Shown: in pieces, positions 32,321 through 44,187 of the stretch
How the letters are laid out: every line of letters starts with the position of its first letter
Numbering within the stretch: the stretch's first letter is position 1
Source of the DNA: Acanthococcus lagerstroemiae
Lineage: Eukaryota > Arthropoda > Insecta > Hemiptera > Eriococcidae
Reading direction: 5' to 3'
Length of the DNA: 64,000 nucleotides
Assembly: GCA_031841125.1 (NCBI GenBank)
Contig: CM063107.1
Coordinates: forward strand, 49,737,497 to 49,801,496
Translations under genes and position numbers: made by a program
Notes under the pieces: model-generated
What the model saw: only the letters and a program-made list of their open reading frames with translations
Database searches by the model: none
Told to the model about the DNA's origin: nothing

Positions 32321-33727
32321 CCACCATCTTCACAACCGATTAACCACAGAGCATTCAAACATAACACGTTGACTAGTAGAAGAACATTATCACGTTTCAC
32401 TGTCAACTTTAACGTTCTTGTGTAGCTAAGCCGAGCCGGAAGCGCTTTAAGAAGCGCTTCCAGAACGCAACCAAACGCACAGGTTTTGTCGCGTTGAACA
32501 TGATAGTGTATTTTTGTATTGGTAATTAACACGAAGGTAGAGCGTAAGTCGTGCAATGCGTGCAGTATGGAAAAGAAGCTTTAGATCCAACGCACACCTC
32601 GCTGGCCTATATGACGATACATGTACATATGAGGATTGCCGAATGCCAAACAGTATACATACACATCTCCCGTGAATTTATTATATATTTAAGCGTAATC
32701 GTCATAAGCGTCAATACAGTCGCTGTTTTTCCCAGTGTTTCATCATCTTTTATTTGTTACAAGTTGAAGTTGATGTTATGTATGAAAACCTATTTTCTCG
32801 GGAATTTCCAGGGTAAGCGGCGCTCACCTTGCTTGCCTGGAATGCACATCACTGCAAAATGGATCTTACATATTTCAAAATGTAGAAAACTATCTTATTC
32901 AGAGAAAAAAAGTTGTGAAACAAAATTATTCATCACCAGATTATTCGTGAAATTCATCCTTTACTCCCCCCCCCCATCTGTCCACCCCAAACAGGGTTTC
33001 AAAACAATCCTATAGGCTAGAGTGGTACTTATATCAACTTTTTTTTTCTTTTTGTTCTTATATGAAAAATTGGTATGTATAGGTATAAAAACGCAGAACC
33101 CAGAATTTCAGCGAGGAAAAATGTTAAGGGGTCTTACAATTGGGAAGAAGTTAAATTCTATTTCTACTTATAGGAAGTGCAATTTTGTTTATTCTGCCAT
33201 TAGAAATCGAAAAGGAGTGTATGAATTACTCATATCCAAATATACGGTTCTCTCTCTATTACACTACGGTTCCTGTAACCAGCTATACTATACTATACAC
33301 TCGGTCAGCTTACTTCCAAGGTTCAACTAACCCAAAATTTTACTCCGAAGAAGAAGAATTAGCCTACGCCTCTATGTACATTTTAAATGGACAGGGTCAA
33401 TGCACTCTCCATTTTTACCCTACTGAGGGAAGTGGTACGAAATTTCGGTATTTCTATAACCCGATCAACTGCCCCATGTTTCTACCTGTTCCTTGCTGAA
33501 GAGAAGTGTTTGTGCGAGAGTCTCCTCTACCTCCTGGTTAAGCTTCATTAAGACTCATTAGAAATCTATTCCAGTTCATTAAGTATGTAAGACTAAAACG
33601 GAATAGCCTTTAAATCACGCTTTTAAGATTGCAGTGAGAATCTGAATAAAAAGCTGCAGTTCCAAGGGTGTAGACCATGACATGTCGTAGCTCGGATAAC
33701 AGCTCTTACTCCGACCTACTGTACAGG
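32321..33727. other. no recognised gene
   Basis: Open frames at 32551-33015, 33022-33330 and 33185-33499 are longer than most here but overlap in different frames. They have no domain, no signal peptide and no splice-consistent joins. An unmatched inverted pair agccggaagcgctt..aagcgcttcc is at 32433-32462. Confidence 0.35.
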
Positions 33728-36295
33728 GTTAGTCGGTTTTTCCGTCCGCCATAGGAAAACTAGTTTTTCGCGAAACCAGGTGCACGTTGTTTCGCCAGGC
33801 GAGCAGTCTCTTCGATAAGAATTTCACGGGAAATATTCGGGGAAAACTCCGATGGCTTTTGAAGAATTTTATCAAGAATCTTCAGGAAAAATTTTCTAAA
33901 TCTCCGAAGAATTTCATCGGAAATCTTTCTAGTGTTTTCCAAAGAATTCCCTCGAAAATCTTCGGTAAAATTTTCCGATAATTTTCAAAGAATTGCATCG
34001 GAAATTTCCGAAAAAATATTCCGATAATTTCCGAAGAATCTCATCGACAATTTTCAAGAAAAGTTCATCAGCATTCTTCGAAAAAATTGTCTGACAACTC
34101 TCGAAGAATTTCATTGGAAATATTCGGAGAAAAACTCAGATGGTTTCTGATGAATTATTCATCGAAAATCTTCTGCAGAAATTTTCGATAATCTCCGAAG
34201 AATTTCATCGAAAATCTTCGGAAAAAATCTCGGAATATTTCTGAAGCAATTTAATTGTAAATTTTCGGAAAAACGTTCCAATAACTTCAGAAATCTTTAG
34301 AAAAATAACTCCATTATTTTCTACAAAATTTCATAGAAGTTCTTCGAGAAAAGTTCTTAATAATTTTTGAAGAATTTTATCGAAAGCAATCGGGAAATGA
34401 CATCGAGTTTTGAAAAATTGTACCGAAAATCTTCAGAAAAAACCTTCGATTATTAACAAGGAATTTCATGAAAAACATTCGGGATGATTCCTTTGATTTT
34501 CAAAGATTATTTTCAACGAACTTTGTCGAAAATATTGAGAGTAAATTTCCGATCATTTTCAATAAATTTTATTTGGCGAATTTTGTCAGAAATTTTAGGG
34601 AAAATCTTCAATGATTCCCAACAGTTTTATCAAGAATCATCGAGAAGTATCTCTGATGATTTTGGAAAGATATCCTGAAGAAAAAATTTTTATGCTTTTT
34701 AGAAATTTTCGTCAAAAATATTCGGGGAAAGTCTCCAATGATTTCTGAGGAATTAATCAGGAATCCCGGAGAAAAAATGTGATGATTTCCGGAAAATTTC
34801 ATCGGAAATATTCAGAAAAAAGACCAGTGTTTTCTATAGAATTTCCTCGAAAATCTTCGGGAAAATTTTCCTTTAATGTTTAAACAATTGCATCGGAAAT
34901 TTTGAGAAAACAACTCTGATAATTTCCGAAGAATCTCGTTGAAAATTTTTAGACAAAATTTCTAATGCTTTCCAAAGAAGTTCTTTTTGTAGAAAACCTT
35001 CAAGAATCATCGAAGGTACTTCTCAATGATTTCCGATAAAATCCTTTGGAATGATTGTAGAGTTTTCCTAAAATTTCCTACAAATTTCTCCTGAAATCAT
35101 CGGATAATGTTTTTCAATGATGTCCGATAAAATTCATTGAAAATGATCAGACATCCTTAATATTTTCGATAAAGCTCGTCAGAAATAATCTTTGAAAGTC
35201 AAAAGAATTGCCCCGAATATTTTTCATGAAATTCCTTGGAAATAATCGAAGGTTCTTTCTGAAGATTTTCGGTACAATTCTTCAAAACTTTTGGTGTTAT
35301 TTCTCGAGTGCTTTCGATAAAAGTCTCCAAAAATTATCAGAAAATTTTCTCGAAGAAGTTTTATGAAATTTTTTGGAAAACAATGGAGATTTTTTAAAGA
35401 TTTCCGAAATTATTGGGAATTTTTCCAGAAAATTTACAATGAAATTGCTTAAAAAATATTCCGAGATTTTTTCCGAAGATTTACGATGAAAATATTTGGA
35501 GATTATCGAACATTATTTTTCCAGAAGATTTTGATGAAATTCACCAGAAACCATCTGACTTTTTCTCCGAATATTTCCCATGAAATTCTTCAAAAATTGT
35601 CAGGAAATTTTCTCGAAGAATGCTGATGAACTTTCTTGGAATGCATTGAGATTTTTCAGAAATTATCAGAGTTGTTTTCCGAAAATTTCCGATGCAGTTC
35701 TTTGAAAATGATCGGAAAGTTTTCCCGACGATTTTCGACAAAATTCTTTGGAAAACACTGAACTTTCTTCTGATTATTTCCAATGAAATTCTCTGGGAAT
35801 CATTTAATTGTTCTTCCAAGATTTCTGATTAATTCCTTGGAAATCATTGGAGATTTTTCCCCGAACATTTTACGAAAATCTCTGAAAAGCATCAAAATTT
35901 TTTCCAACGATATCCTTCCAAAATCATCAAAGATATTTCTGGATGATTCTTCATAAAATTGTTTGGAGTCATTGGAGATTTTTTCTAAATTTTCTGACAA
36001 AATTCGCCTGAAATCATTGGAGATATTTTTCAATGATGTCCGATGAAATTCTTTGAAAATTATCGCAAATTTTCGCTGAATAGGAGATTTTTCTCGAAGA
36101 TTCCCGATAAAATTCTTCGGAGATTTAGAAAATTTTTCCTGAAGATTCTTAATAAAATTCTTCAAAAGTCATCGGAATTTTCCCCGTATATTTTCTATAA
36201 AATTCTTGTTGAAGAGACCGTTCGCCTGGCGAACCAATGTGCACCTGGTTTCGCGAAAAACTAATTTTCCTATGGCGGAAGGAAAACCGACTAAC
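33728..36295. mobile_element. foldback-like 2.57-kb giant inverted repeat
   Basis: Termini gttagtcggtttttccgtcc at 33728 and the inverse ggaaggaaaaccgactaac ending at 36295. The outer ~200 bp of each end are near-identical in inverse orientation, including tcgcgaaaccaggtgcac and a shared segment whose translation LKNFIKNLQEKFSKSPKNF appears on both arms. The interior is a series of ~45-bp degenerate units (gaagaatttcatcggaaat, cttcggaaaaattttccgat) in the left half and their reverse complement in the right half, with the switch near 35000, almost the exact midpoint (~35012). The many short frames on both strands are repeat by-products. No transposase. No TSD is evident. Confidence 0.85.
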
Positions 36296-37079
36296 TTTGT
36301 ATATCTCGTACACTGCACAAATCTATCTGCGAGTATCATGACAGAAAGCTCCCCCCCCCAAAAAAAAAGCTAAATTCATTATGCTCAAATTTTTCTTTAA
36401 TCTTTGTTAGTTCTAAAGTTGGTAATTTTTGACACAAACCAACCGGGTAGGTTTATTTTTCTTGACAGATATCTTGTGTAGGTGGAGAAATTGTGACTTA
36501 TAATTTAAAATGCCAAAATTAAATTTATACACACAAAAAGTGCATTAACTTTCCTCTCCTTGCGCACGAGCCTAACATTCATAAGTTCTTTAATCAAAAA
36601 AAAGACCAGTTAATGTTAGTTTTGCACACCTTTAAGTTCATTTCTAGCACTAAAATAATAACAATGACTTAGATATTTTTTAAGGCATTTATCGTGTGAC
36701 AGAATTATACAGTGGAGATGGTGACTATTCATTGTTATAGGGACAGGGTAAATATTATATTCTAAGTAAAATTAATGGTGAAGCTTCCCCCTTGTGCTAG
36801 GAGCGCTTATCGATTTAAAAAAAAATTGCTAAATTTTGCAAATTAATGTATTATGCAAAAAGCGAAACTTATACTTGATTTATTTTTTTATTGATTTCTG
36901 GACCTGATTGATAAGTGCATGGATGGTCCATTATAGTGGGGTGGCATTATAAAAAATGTTTCCTGTGATGACGCTACTGCGGATTAAAAGAAAATGAAAA
37001 TGAGAAATGAAAAACGAAATTAATTATAAGATAATAGAAAAGTGAAAGCAAGTACAGGGGGGAAACAAAAAGTAAACAT
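36296..37079. other. no recognised feature
   Basis: AT-rich sequence following the foldback-like element. No repeat, TIR or exon is supportable. Confidence 0.4.
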
Positions 37080-37188
37080 AAGTAAAATAGAAAGAGGAAA
37101 AAAGACAACTGAAAGAAAAAAAGAAAAAAAAAGAATAAAAAATAATAAAAAATAAAAAAAAAATAAATAAATAATAAAAAAATAAATA

Positions 37189-37226
<38 letters not shown>

Positions 37227-37260
37227 AAAATAAAAAAATAATGAAAAAATAAGATATCTA
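37080..37260. repeat. A/G-rich tract with (AAT)n microsatellite
   Basis: An A-rich tract with aaataaat variants leads into at least ten uninterrupted aat repeats at about 37190-37223. The minus-strand Leu/Phe-rich frame (37020-37280) is its translation and is not a gene. Confidence 0.9.
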
Positions 37261-37578
37261 TTTTTCGAATAGCCAGCCATTCCCCCGTGTCCCTACCCTA
37301 TCCACCCGCCAGTTGTAGGCCACCCCCGTGAGGATTGGTCATGGTGTTAAATGGACTTCGAATTATGATAAATTTGGCATAATTATGCTAAATTGGCAAC
37401 ACTCTCGGAATCTTAAAAGTACATAATTGTTAAGACCTAGTACGATCGTTCTTCGTCTTCAGGCGTCATATTCCGATGTTGGACGTTGGCGGTCGCGGTT
37501 TCTAACGCGCGATTCTCACGGGCAGGTTAGTCGGGGTAGTTTGCCGTAACTTCACCCACAGTTTTGTTGCGTTAGAGT

Positions 37579-37946
37579 TAAGGACGTACCGATAGGGGGG
37601 TAGGGGGCACCCCTCGTAGGAATTTTCACTCAGCTGTTGGGAAAATTTACCATTTCACCAGTCAAGTGGAGTTGGGAAAATCCAACAAAAGTCAAAAGGT
37701 TTATTCTTTTTGTGGTTCGATACTTGGGAATTGAGTTGAGAAGTTGGAAAAATCCAACAAATCTAAGGTTTTTCTTATTTTGCTTTGATATTTGGGAATT
37801 TTGAGTTGAGTCAGTTGAAAAAATCCAGCAAGTCAAAAGGTTTTTCTTTTATTGCTTTGATATTTAGGAATTTTGAGTGGAGTCAGTTGAGACTTTCACA
37901 GTTCCCCCCCTCCCCCCGGTAGGAAAAACTCTTTGGTATTTCCCTG
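37579..37946. mobile_element. hAT-like MITE family A, full copy
   Basis: Ends taaggacgtacc (first base mutated from c) and the inverse ggtatttccctg. The 8-bp flanks gttagagt and gtttgagt match at 7 of 8. The uninterrupted site is visible in the sister SINE near 39102 (gcattagttttcc). The interior is three tandem variants of gttggaaaaatccaac plus gatatttgggaattttgag. Confidence 0.9.
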
Positions 37947-38023
37947 GTTTGAGTTTTCCTTCTCTGTGTGCCGAAGAGTGCACAGCCGCAGTTCGCTTAC
38001 TAACCACGTGCTTCACGATGTTC

Positions 38024-38193
38024 GCAGGGGCGTATTTTAGGGGGGAGGGTCCAGGGGTCTGGACCCCCTTGGATTTTTTTATAATATACTTGCGCCCCAT
38101 TTCCCCTTCTACCACTCTGCCCTATCGTCCATATTAATTATTTTCAGTTTGGACTCCCCCTCCCCCCTTTATTTCATCCTGAATACCTCATTG
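38024..38193. mobile_element. short hAT-like insertion in SINE-C copy 1
   Basis: Starts gcaggggcgtattttag and ends aatacctcattg; the direct repeat cgatgtt flanks it (38016-38022 and 38194-38200), extending to 8 bp with one mismatch. The sister SINE has no insertion at this place. Contains ggtccaggggtctggacccc, a short perfect hairpin. Confidence 0.75.
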
Positions 38194-38440
38194 CGATGTT
38201 GAGTAAGTTGTCCACGATCTTTCTAATTTGGTGGTAACACGTCCTGGGATTGCAATGCCTTGTTCTTATAAACTGGCGGGGTTTACAGGATGCGCTATAT
38301 TTCCACCTCGGTTGATACTGTAGCCGCTGTGTTCACTAGAATATTAGTGGGGGAATTCGAATATTACTGGCTTCCTTGTGTTCGAGAAGCTCGAACCCGA
38401 AACGCAAAGATTACGAGGTGGATGCTTTACCAGCTCATTA

Positions 38441-38982
38441 AAACTGTTAGGCTCTCGAGATCTCAATACTTATCAAGATTTCTTGAATACATGACGAAGC
38501 AATGAAATTCTGTTGAGCTTCTTTTAAAATTCATTGGGAGTGTTCTAGAAATCTCAAAACACTCCTCAAGGTTTCTACCGCTCGTTAAATCCGTACGTAT
38601 TAAAACTTGTTTAGAAACAGTCAAGTCTCTTCAAGATTTTGTTTGAACTCACTGAACCTTGATTCAAATTCGTCGTGATTCTGGTAACAGACCCATTAAG
38701 ATTTACTAAGATTCTGCCAAGACTATATTAAACTGTTTCACGACTCCTGAAGACATCAATAACTTGAGACTAGTTCAGATTGTGTTATTTTATATGACTT
38801 TGCGCTCTTTAGTACGTACTCTAGTGAAGACGTTCATTTTTGCAGCTCTCCAGTTCTTGAAAGCGACTTTCGCTCAGCTCGTATCCCAACAGCTTGAAAA
38901 TGAAAGTGCGAGATATAGAATATCCAATGTTCGTGTCTATTTGCTGTTCAAATCTTGATATCTTCTGGCATTGTTATCTTTT
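38441..38982. other. no recognised feature
   Basis: Spacer between the two SINE-C copies with many short variants of ttaagattctgcc and tcaagattt. These may be a decayed repeat, but no period can be fixed. Confidence 0.4.
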
Positions 38983-39420
38983 CTTCTTCTTCAGGCGCCG
39001 TATCCAAAGCCGGACGTTAGCGGTCGCGGTTCTGACACGCAACTCTCCTGGGTAGGTTAATCGGGGTAGCTTGCAGTTGCTTTCCCCGCGGTTTTCTTGC
39101 ATTAGTTTTCCTTCTCTGTGTCGAAGAGTTAGTAGTTGTAGTTCGCTTACGAGCCACGTGTTTCACGGCGTTAAGTAAGCTGCCCACACGCACAGTACCA
39201 ATTTTCCTGATCTGGTGATAACACGTCTTGCGATTGTAATGCCTTGTTCGAGTGAACTGAACGCTTTATGTTTCCACCTCGATTGATACTGTAGTCGCTG
39301 TTTGCTAGAATGTTAGTGGGGATATTCAAATATCACTAGCTTTCTGACTTGGTGGGACTTGGACCCGAGACGCAAGGATTGCGAAGCGGGCACGTTACCC
39401 CTTGGCTACACAGCGACAGA
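38983..39420 (-). mobile_element. SINE-C copy 2, intact, tRNA-derived
   Basis: On the minus strand the head at 39420 reads tgtcgctgtgtagccaagg with A box tagccaagggg and B box ggtccaagtcc (one change from consensus). A ~350-bp body follows, with tail ggatacggcgcctgaagaag then aagaaaag. The head does not close a tRNA acceptor stem, so this is a SINE and not a tRNA gene. The 3' tail matches the 3' end of the LINE remnant at 49555-49785 (gagacggcgacttgaagaag). Confidence 0.82.
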
Positions 39421-39605
39421 AGAACTTGAACCATATAGAACCCTAACCAGATGTTCCAAGTTCCAAGGGAAACAAGCACGCTTTTATCTGTATGGTTGCG
39501 GCATGTAAATTTCTCTGTCACTCTTGGTACATTTTTTCCTCATTCACAGACTGCATAGACAAACTGACTTTTTAAAATGAAGTCAAAAGTAAAAGCTCCT
39601 AATGA

Positions 39606-39849
39606 CATAGGCGTAGCTAGAACTTTTTCCAGGAAGGAGCAAAAAGGTAGAATTATAAGCTATCAGTGTGGCGCCAGTCACATTTTTGCTGTCTGGCGTC
39701 TAGGCATCTTGGAACATCCTATTTTCTGCGAATTTTATTCAGTTGGCTTTAAATATTCGAAAATAATCTTGTGAGCACAGGAACATAATTTTTTTCAAAG
39801 TCCAGGGGGGGCAATTGCCCCCTCTTGCCCCTTACTGGCTACGCTCGTG
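39606..39849. mobile_element. hAT-like MITE
   Basis: A 244-bp element with ends cataggcgtagctag and the inverse ctggctacgctcgtg. The 8-bp flanks cctaatga and tctaatga match at 7 of 8. Near the right end is the G/C palindromic tract ggggggcaattgccccc. The frame at 39577-39774 crosses the left border and is not a gene. Confidence 0.88.
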
Positions 39850-39857
39850 TCTAATGA

Positions 39858-41172
39858 TGGTACAGTGTTATTCTTTAAGATTTCTTTATTTTATAAAAAA
39901 CGCTTTGAAATAAAACACTGATACCTACCGCTTTATACACTTGTATTCATCGTTTGAACACAACACTTCGTGAATAACTTATGAACCACATATTCCGAAC
40001 TCGCTCCGCTATTTATACTAAAATTTAAAATTTCTAGAAACGTCTTATCGAGCATTACAAATAAGTTTCTTACTCTTAAACTTCCAGACGGTTCTAGATT
40101 TCTCAATAAAACATGGGACTGCCCAGTCTATCACAATTTTGTGTTCTAAGGATTAATCCATTTATACTGCATATCTATCACGATTCTGTGTTCTAAGGAT
40201 TAATATCAATTTTTCCAATATTCAACACTTCAAGTATATGTTCATCATCAGTTCTGCTCTTTTATGTTATGAATTCGTCACTTTTCCCGAGATAATCTGT
40301 ACTCATTATCAATTCATCGAATTGAGCTGGCTTCAGTTTTTCATTCTTGTTTCCAAAAAGAATATGGCTAAAGAGAAATTGGCTACAATGAAGAGTAACC
40401 GGTAGAATGTGATTCTGCTGGGTAATTAATTGTGGGATGGGCGTCGTTTAACTTAACCAAGTTAATAAAATATGCTAAATGCTGATGACCCTCAAAGAAA
40501 AACTGAGTATCTGCATTTCTGTTCTACTCTGGCATGAGCCGCTCAGCGCCATAGCACCATTGCAAGTTAATTAGGAATTCTGTCTCTTCTGTATAAAAAT
40601 TTCAGCTGAAAATTGCTATTAAATACATCGGAAAATTTGGCATTCCAAATTACATAATCGCCGTTTGTTCGCGAATCGATCTGACACTGAGCCCTGCATA
40701 GATAATTAATTGCGGTTGCCTGCTGAGATTTCAGACATTTCCATTTACATGTTTGCTGCAGTTCTTCACTTCGCGGAATTCAAAATAGGTTTTGGATTAT
40801 CTCAGAAAAAAGTGCTTTTTTGAATGCAAGGTTCATCTCTTTAATTCGGCTTAATCCGGATGACCCGAGGTCTCTGTATATTTTCATGTGATGTAAGCGT
40901 TGGAGAAGGCATTTCAAACTGAAGACGCAGGCAGGAAATTGAGCGGATAACGGTGAAAGCTGTCCATGCATTCGTGATCAGATGAGTAGAGGCGAGAAAA
41001 GGGGCAATCACGATGCATAAGAATCGCGAATTTTATCACAAAAACTTGAAATTTGATATGCGAGTTTGGAAGGGCGTAAGAATTCATTCTGTGATTAGTG
41101 CCACGCCTTAAACTTCTCTTGGGTTCATATTTGGGGGGGGGGGAAGAGGCTAAATTAGAGCTGAGAGTATGC
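39858..41172. other. no recognised feature
   Basis: AT-rich, apparently unique sequence. No coherent frame over 65 codons and no inverted ends. Confidence 0.45.
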
Positions 41173-41183
41173 CTAGGCTAATA

Positions 41184-41405
41184 GAGGTCTGGTTGGCCGA
41201 GTAGATAGCGCGTTGATCTCAGAATTTGGAGGTCCCGGGTACGACCCTTCGTAGCAATTCGTCAGATTTCGACCTAGGCCGGTATTTTTCGGCCAAAAGG
41301 GAAGAGAGCTAAGACAGACCTAACAGCCTCCTTAACGTCTCTGAAGTTATGCTTGAATGGGCGGATTCCAGGGCTGGGGTTGAGAGCAAATTAGAAAAAA
41401 TATGA
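41184..41405 (+). mobile_element. SINE-A copy with perfect 11-bp TSD
   Basis: The head aggtctggttggccgagtag and B box ggtacgaccct are slightly decayed; the body and tail (ggcggattccagggct, gagagcaaattagaaaaa) match 26730-26946. Flanked by ctaggctaata at 41173-41183 and 41406-41416, a perfect 11-bp TSD as made by LINE-driven retroposition. About 222 bp long. Confidence 0.93.
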
Positions 41406-41416
41406 CTAGGCTAATA

Positions 41417-42834
41417 TGGCCTGGGTCGAACGAAATTTATGGGTCATTGAATTCCCAATACAGAAGATCTCTTGCAATTACTTCACGAAAATCGTGTAAT
41501 TAGGGTTCAATTCAACCCTTTTCTTTGCTACATACAGGGCATGGCACGGAAATCCCTACGTTTTTTTATTTTGTTTTCTTTATTACTAAATTGACTCGGC
41601 CATGAAAATCAAGAAAATATCAGACTAGGAATTGTTTGGCCATTGACTTCGGTGTGTTTAATAGGAGTTTTGATACCGCCTCATTCGAATTCCAAAATCA
41701 AGATTTCTGTGTTACCGTTAATGTGTATAATCAGTTGAAGTGTATAATTTCATAAAATACTAATTTTCTACCCATCATTCCTTCTCTTATTGACGGATCG
41801 GAGTGAAATCCAGTAAATCTGCAATTTTCATTTGGCTACACCTCATTTGGAATTTTCGGTCTTGTCGACTTCAAAGAGTATCGTACAGAGGCCAAAAGCA
41901 ATCAAAAATCCTAGTTTGTCACAATTCATAGCCCTTGGAAGTCGTTAAAGTAACCAGGCTGAAACTTAGCATAGTTGTGTTAACAGACAATAATTATTAA
42001 AGACCTCCAAGAAGTCGATTCCGCAACGCGTTAAGATAGTAAAATCACGCGTTTTTGAAATGATGGTCAAGCGAGCTTTAAGGGTCAAGGGGTGTGCTAG
42101 CACATTGAAATGATCCGAGTGGAAGAAATTTTGAGAAGCTAGAAAGTATAAAAGTGCAGCTTTAATACAAATATTGCCATTGACACTAGAACTAGAAGGA
42201 TTCATGGGCTGTCGCTCGAGGTCAAGATAGTTGAGATTCTAACCGAATACATTGTATATCCTAGTATGCTTTATTTGTGTTTAACAAACAGGCATGTGGC
42301 ATTCACGGAGATAATAATTATATGCTGAAATTTAAGCTCTATTGACTCAAAGTTATAATCAAGTGAGTAGTATAAGCGTCATTTCAAACCACTTTTAGTT
42401 CTGATTTAAGCATTCCTTATACTTAGAGAAGCCTTGTAGTGTTATATTTGTAGTAAACTCAATGGGTATTCTTCCAAATGGAGCAAATCACGAATATTTT
42501 AGATTATTTTACATGCAATTCGACCACTTTAAATAGAATAAGTATCTCCGCTACTCGAAGAGGGTCAGCTGGAAAGTACAGACGGGTCACTTGTTCTTGA
42601 ATTAATTTAGTTAAACGATCCATTTCATTGAGCAAATGAATCAGATTTCAAACTGCGAAGCTGCAGACTGCAGTCACACAGTTCTATTACACTATCAACA
42701 ACACGAATGCACTCTGCAATAAATTCAATGAAACAATACTGAATTTGAATTAAAACTACTCCTGGAGCTAGAATGTGTTCTTCTATAACTCTTTAAATTA
42801 TCTAATCCAAGTGGTATTTCAGAAAATTATAATT
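41417..42834. other. no recognised feature
   Basis: AT-rich sequence. The stretch near 42360-42550 (agtataagcgtcatttca, agcattccttatac) is repeated with variation at 46270-46440, so some of it is dispersed repeat. No gene. Confidence 0.45.
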
Positions 42835-43107
42835 CCCGATGCGAATTAGATACCCTCTTATTACTCAGTTACCCGCGGAAAAATTACGCATTTGTTACCC
42901 TCGAATTACCCTCGGATTACCCTTGTTCCCATTTTAGTTACCCTAATTCCCTTCCAGTTACTCGGGTAACTGGCGGGATACTACACAATTAGTTACCCTC
43001 TAATCCGCAGTGAAAAAGTTACCCATTTGTTACCCATGCGGTTACCCTCAGATTATTCTTGTTCTCCTGTTGTTACCCGGGTAACTTGTGGTATTTTGCG
43101 CATCGGG
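42835..43107. mobile_element. TIR element with GGGTAAC repeats, intact
   Basis: Ends cccgatgcg and cgcatcggg; 273 bp. The two halves are also direct copies of one another: ttacccgggtaac-type palindromes with aattagttaccctctaat between. It is the uninterrupted relative of 77-565. The TSD cannot be fixed. No coding potential. Confidence 0.8.
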
Positions 43108-43960
43108 TCTTGCTGCACTAGAGACAAAAGGGGAATCATACTTTGATTCAAATGAAGTTTATGATTTGAATATGCATAGTTAAGACTATCACCAGTAGTA
43201 ACAAAGTTTATTAATGGTATAAATATAGATTCATTTAGAGTCTTTGTTATAGTATTTCTCCTAGATACTATTTATAATATTCTCAATTCTACTTCTGGTA
43301 TTCTAATCTAAATTTATAAACTCTCTATGCATCATATAGCGAGGTTTTATCCTACACTTGTTTGCTAGGTAATTGGTTTATTTTCCCAATAACTCAATAT
43401 TTAAGTAACCATTTGGTATCTCAAAAACTATGAATGTTGGAGCAATAATTTTTTTCTTGTTTGTTAGATAAGTGTAAATCTCTTCTATCACATCAGTCTA
43501 CCAATGAGTTCAAAATACAACGACCTAACATCCACAAACTGCTAAATTACGAGTATGATCAAAATTTCCATTGTTATCTGTATAACCACTCTCAGATTTT
43601 TCTTAAAAATGCGTCACATAGACAGATACTCGTATTTCGAATAAGAAATTTATGCATAATGTTTTTCTCAAAGAGATATGTTGTGCAAGTCATTTGAGGG
43701 CGCTACCCAAAATTTTGACCCCTTAAGAGGGTCTATAGGCCACATTGAAGTTGTATAACCACTTTCATTCCTTCGTTGTTGGTCATTTTCCCCCATACTT
43801 ATTATGGGTAATATTTGTTGCTGAAAAACGTAGAAACCCTGAATCCTTATAGTTAAAAGGATGTGACGTATCGTCCATAAAATAATTTCCAAAAATTTTG
43901 CATTCTTATTGATTTTTTACTGAAAATCAACTTTTTGTACTTACTTTAAATTTTCCTTTA
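43108..43960. other. no recognised feature
   Basis: AT-rich spacer. The frames at 43461-43697 and 43668-43892 show no domain. Confidence 0.45.
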
Positions 43961-44187
43961 TAGACACACTCAAGTGTACCCATGGCTGGAAGAAAATGGA
44001 AATGTCAACCACTGAACTGAATTGTCACCATGAAGAGCTAAAGAACTGTGGGCTGAACTGAGCTGGAAATGAGAAGAGAAAAGAAAAACTGTAGTCGCAG
44101 CAATGATCAAGATCAATGAGCACATGGCTGGGGTTGAGATTTTCGCTCAAGTATATCCATGGCTGGAAGAAAAATAAATTTCCATAA

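Larger units (their letters stand above)
37440..38440 (-). mobile_element. SINE-C copy 1, split by two insertions
   Basis: Collinear with the intact copy at 38983-39420. The head (minus) is near 38375-38440 with tRNA-like gctcgaacccgaaacgcaaag on the plus strand; the tail near 37450 reads caggcgtcatattccgat on plus. Two segments missing from the other copy, 37579-37946 and 38024-38193, are each bracketed by short direct repeats. This copy is therefore older and served as target twice. Confidence 0.8.

Noticed and set aside
33787..36264. Several Lys/Phe/Ser-rich proteins on both strands
   Set aside because: All are translations of the ~45-bp repeats of the foldback-like element; the same peptide arises from opposite arms.
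37020..37280. Leu/Phe-rich membrane protein (minus)
   Set aside because: Translation of an A-rich tract with an (AAT)n microsatellite.
39345..39420. tRNA gene on the minus strand
   Set aside because: The same tRNA-like head occurs in the decayed copy at ~38375-38440, and both are attached to a common SINE body.
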